NCBI GenBank assembly: GCA_033791445.1
Contig: JASJGS010000107.1
Span: 1-7,867, forward strand
Length of the DNA: 7,867 nt
Direction: 5' to 3'
Source: JANTGF01 sp033791445
GTDB lineage: Bacteria; Bacteroidota; Bacteroidia; Bacteroidales; VadinHA17
In this document: positions 6,630 to 7,867 of the stretch, piece after piece
Layout of the letters: each line of letters opens with the position of its first letter
Position numbering within the stretch: position 1 is the first letter of the stretch
The notes under the pieces: generated by a model
What the model was told of the DNA's origin: nothing
The model's database searches: none
Seen by the model: only the letters and a program-made list of their open reading frames with translations
Translations under genes and position numbers: made by a program

Positions 6630-7397
6630 CTAGAATCCATTTATCATAAATCCCCCATCAACATTCAGGCAATGTCCTGTGATATAGGCGGATGCTGGCA
6701 TGCATAAATAGGCAACAGCACCAGATACATCTTCAGGGTTTCCAACTTTTTTCATGGGAGTTCTTGCTAGTACATCTTTTAAATAATTCGGATCACCTAA
6801 TACTGTTTCAACAAGTGGAGTTTTAATATACCATGGAGCAATAGCATTTACGCGAATATTGTATTTGGCCCATTCCCCTGCAAGGTTTTTTGTCAATTGT
6901 ATTACAGCAGCTTTTGTCATTGCATATATTGCACCAGTTCGTAAAAATGTTAATCCGGCAACTGAAGTAATATTAATTACATTCCCTTGATCTGATAACT
7001 TAAGCAAAGGGAATGCCATTCTAGTAAGATCAAATACTGAGTGAAGATTGGTAGAAATGATTTTATCATATTCTGCCTGAGAGTATTCAGTGATTGGCTT
7101 TCTGATATTCATACCTACATTATTGACAAGAATATCAAGATGTGGCCATTGATCTTTTATAAAGGCAATCAGATTATTCCTTTCATTGGGGTTACTTATA
7201 TCAGCTTTAAAAGTTTCTAATCTGCCTGGTTCGTCGATTAGCCTACGAATTTTCTTTAAGTCATTTCCAGTCCTTGATACAGTTATTACTGAAGCACCCA
7301 GGTCAAGGAATTCATTCACCACGGATAATCCAATCCCCTTTGTTCCTCCTGTTACCAGGGCCAATTTCCCATTTAGATTCCATCGATTACTATTCAT
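6630..7397 (-). CDS. Short-chain dehydrogenase/reductase, tropinone-reductase-like
   Basis: This 255-residue classical SDR is a cytosolic NAD(P)-dependent oxidoreductase. The Rossmann signature TGGTKGIG is at 16-23, an NNVG at 92-95 replaces the more usual NNAG, and the catalytic set is N117, S145, Y158 and K162 (YAMTK). Arg42 after the second beta-strand suggests a preference for NADP(H). The opening RWNLNGKLALVTGGTKGIG and the NAIAPWYIKTPL stretch (184-195) resemble the plant and bacterial tropinone-reductase-like SDR group rather than FabG. The substrate cannot be read from sequence. The C-terminal GHCLNVDGG is typical. The ATG at 7397 is directly preceded by an in-frame TGA, so it is the first start; an AAGGA (complement of 7408-7412) lies 10 nt upstream. 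The gene converges on the TPR gene with 16 bp between stops. Confidence 0.92.
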   Translation of the reverse strand: MNSNRWNLNGKLALVTGGTKGIGLSVVNEFLDLGASVITVSRTGNDLKKIRRLIDEPGRLETFKADISNPNERNNLIAFIKDQWPHLDILVNNVGMNIRKPITEYSQAEYDKIISTNLHSVFDLTRMAFPLLKLSDQGNVINITSVAGLTFLRTGAIYAMTKAAVIQLTKNLAGEWAKYNIRVNAIAPWYIKTPLVETVLGDPNYLKDVLARTPMKKVGNPEDVSGAVAYLCMPASAYITGHCLNVDGGFMINGF

Positions 7398-7618
7398 TCA
7401 ATTTGTTTCCTTAATTCGCTCAGTTACATCAGATCTTTTGGAAATAAAATACTCCTTCCAGAGCTATTTGGAAAATTGTTGAATTTTCTGAAAATTGAAG
7501 ATAGTCAGCAGGACTATTTAAAGCTTAGGAATTAATAGCTTGGGTCTTTACGCGGGAGATTTGAAATAAGGGCAACAAGGAGGGAAGTCTAACTGCTGAG
7601 TAGACTTATGAATGTTTC
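7398..7618. other. 221-bp gap with three perfect inverted repeats
   Basis: No open frame of note lies here. Three perfect inverted repeats do: GAAAATT/AATTTTC (7471-7477 and 7482-7488, loop GTTG), ATAGTC/GACTAT (7501-7506 and 7512-7517, extendable to 8 bp with one G-T pair) and AAGTCTA/TAGACTT (7585-7591 and 7601-7607, 9-nt loop). GAAAATTG is also directly repeated at 7471-7478 and 7490-7497. The receiver gene ends and the SDR gene starts on the same (minus) strand, so the gap should hold a terminator of the former and the promoter of the latter. The 7585-7607 hairpin is the best terminator position, but it lacks a T-run. No TAnnTTTG match was found facing the SDR gene. Confidence 0.6.
7585..7607 (-). 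terminator. Possible weak terminator after the receiver-domain gene
   Basis: A perfect 7-bp inverted repeat (AAGTCTA/TAGACTT) with a 9-nt loop starts 12 nt after the stop codon of the minus-strand receiver gene. Downstream on that strand is CCCTCCTTG rather than a run of T, so intrinsic termination would be weak. It could instead be a 3'-end stabilising hairpin. Confidence 0.3.
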
Positions 7619-7867
7619 TTAGTCTTCTTTTTTGATGTGTGTTTTAATTTTTTCGTATAGATCAGGTGCCTTAAAAGGTTTAATCAGGAAGTCATCGAGG
7701 CCAGCTTCATCAATCTCATCTTGAATGCTTGATAAAATAGAAGCTGTAAGAGCTATTACCGGGATGTTTTTATATTTCCCATTTTCGATACTCTTTATCT
7801 GCTTGGTAGCTTCATAACCATCCATGACAGGCATTTGTAAATCCATTAGCACCAGGTCAATATCATG
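7619..7867 (-). CDS. Response-regulator receiver domain, C-terminal part (cut by window edge)
   Basis: The last 82 residues of a CheY-like receiver are visible, and the gene continues past the right edge. The phospho-acceptor aspartate lies in LVLMDLQMPVMDGYEA, the switch threonine in PVIALTAS and the conserved lysine in FLIKPF. The protein stops about 18 residues after the KPF motif, so the receiver is at its C-terminus. It is therefore either a stand-alone CheY-like protein or, quite commonly in Bacteroidota, the terminal receiver of a hybrid sensor kinase. The frame is open to the edge; internal GTG and ATG codons near 7843-7852 fall inside the conserved domain and are not starts. Its input, output and link to the SDR gene are unknown. 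Confidence 0.9.
   Translation of the reverse strand, partial: HDIDLVLMDLQMPVMDGYEATKQIKSIENGKYKNIPVIALTASILSSIQDEIDEAGLDDFLIKPFKAPDLYEKIKTHIKKED

Noticed and set aside
6639..6651. ATTTAT-C-ATAAAT palindrome at the TPR/SDR convergent junction as a terminator
   Set aside because: The stem is all A-T, the loop is too tight and no T-run follows on either strand.
7424..7457. AAGGAGT and an ATG-TAA start-stop pair on the minus strand before the SDR gene
   Set aside because: The spacing of about 21 nt is too long for translation initiation, so a regulatory start-stop element is not supported.
7577..7622. Perfect AAGGAGG on the plus strand followed by ATG at 7608
   Set aside because: The ATG opens only a four-codon frame (stop at 7620-7622) and is about 23 nt away, so this is a chance Shine-Dalgarno match.

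Overview
The window is AT-rich chromosomal DNA that most likely comes from a member of the Bacteroidota. Three things point there. A large secreted protein ends in a CHU_C-type (gliding-motility-associated, type B) C-terminal domain, which is a sorting signal of the type IX secretion system found in that phylum. The region in front of aroQ holds an exact match to the phylum's unusual -7 promoter element, TAnnTTTG. Most starts lack a good Shine-Dalgarno sequence. The genus cannot be fixed from the sequence alone.

Layout, left to right: a GC-richer 18-bp tandem repeat (1-92) next to the 3' end of xerD (minus strand); aroQ (plus), divergent from xerD across 81 bp; a HupE/UreJ_2-like six-helix membrane protein (minus), convergent with aroQ and ending in a hairpin that could terminate both transcripts; a small exported DUF6702-like protein (plus), divergent from the HupE-like gene across 65 bp containing a perfect inverted repeat; an 876-residue type IX substrate with PKD/Ig-like and fibronectin-III-like modules; a secreted TPR protein starting 13 bp after it; a tropinone-reductase-like SDR oxidoreductase (minus), convergent with the TPR gene; a 221-bp gap holding three perfect inverted repeats; and the 3' end of a minus-strand receiver-domain gene cut by the window edge.

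xerD (chromosome dimer resolution) and aroQ (shikimate pathway) are housekeeping genes. The HupE-like protein and the DUF6702-like protein look like the membrane and periplasmic parts of one envelope function, possibly metal related. The type IX substrate and the TPR protein look like a two-gene envelope or surface operon. The SDR and receiver genes appear unrelated to these.

There is no CRISPR array, insertion sequence, phage gene, tRNA or rRNA. No obviously new multi-gene system is visible. The points most worth a second look are the split HupE/DUF6702 pair, the secreted adhesin-like/TPR pair, the 18-bp repeat block and the hairpin cluster before the SDR gene.
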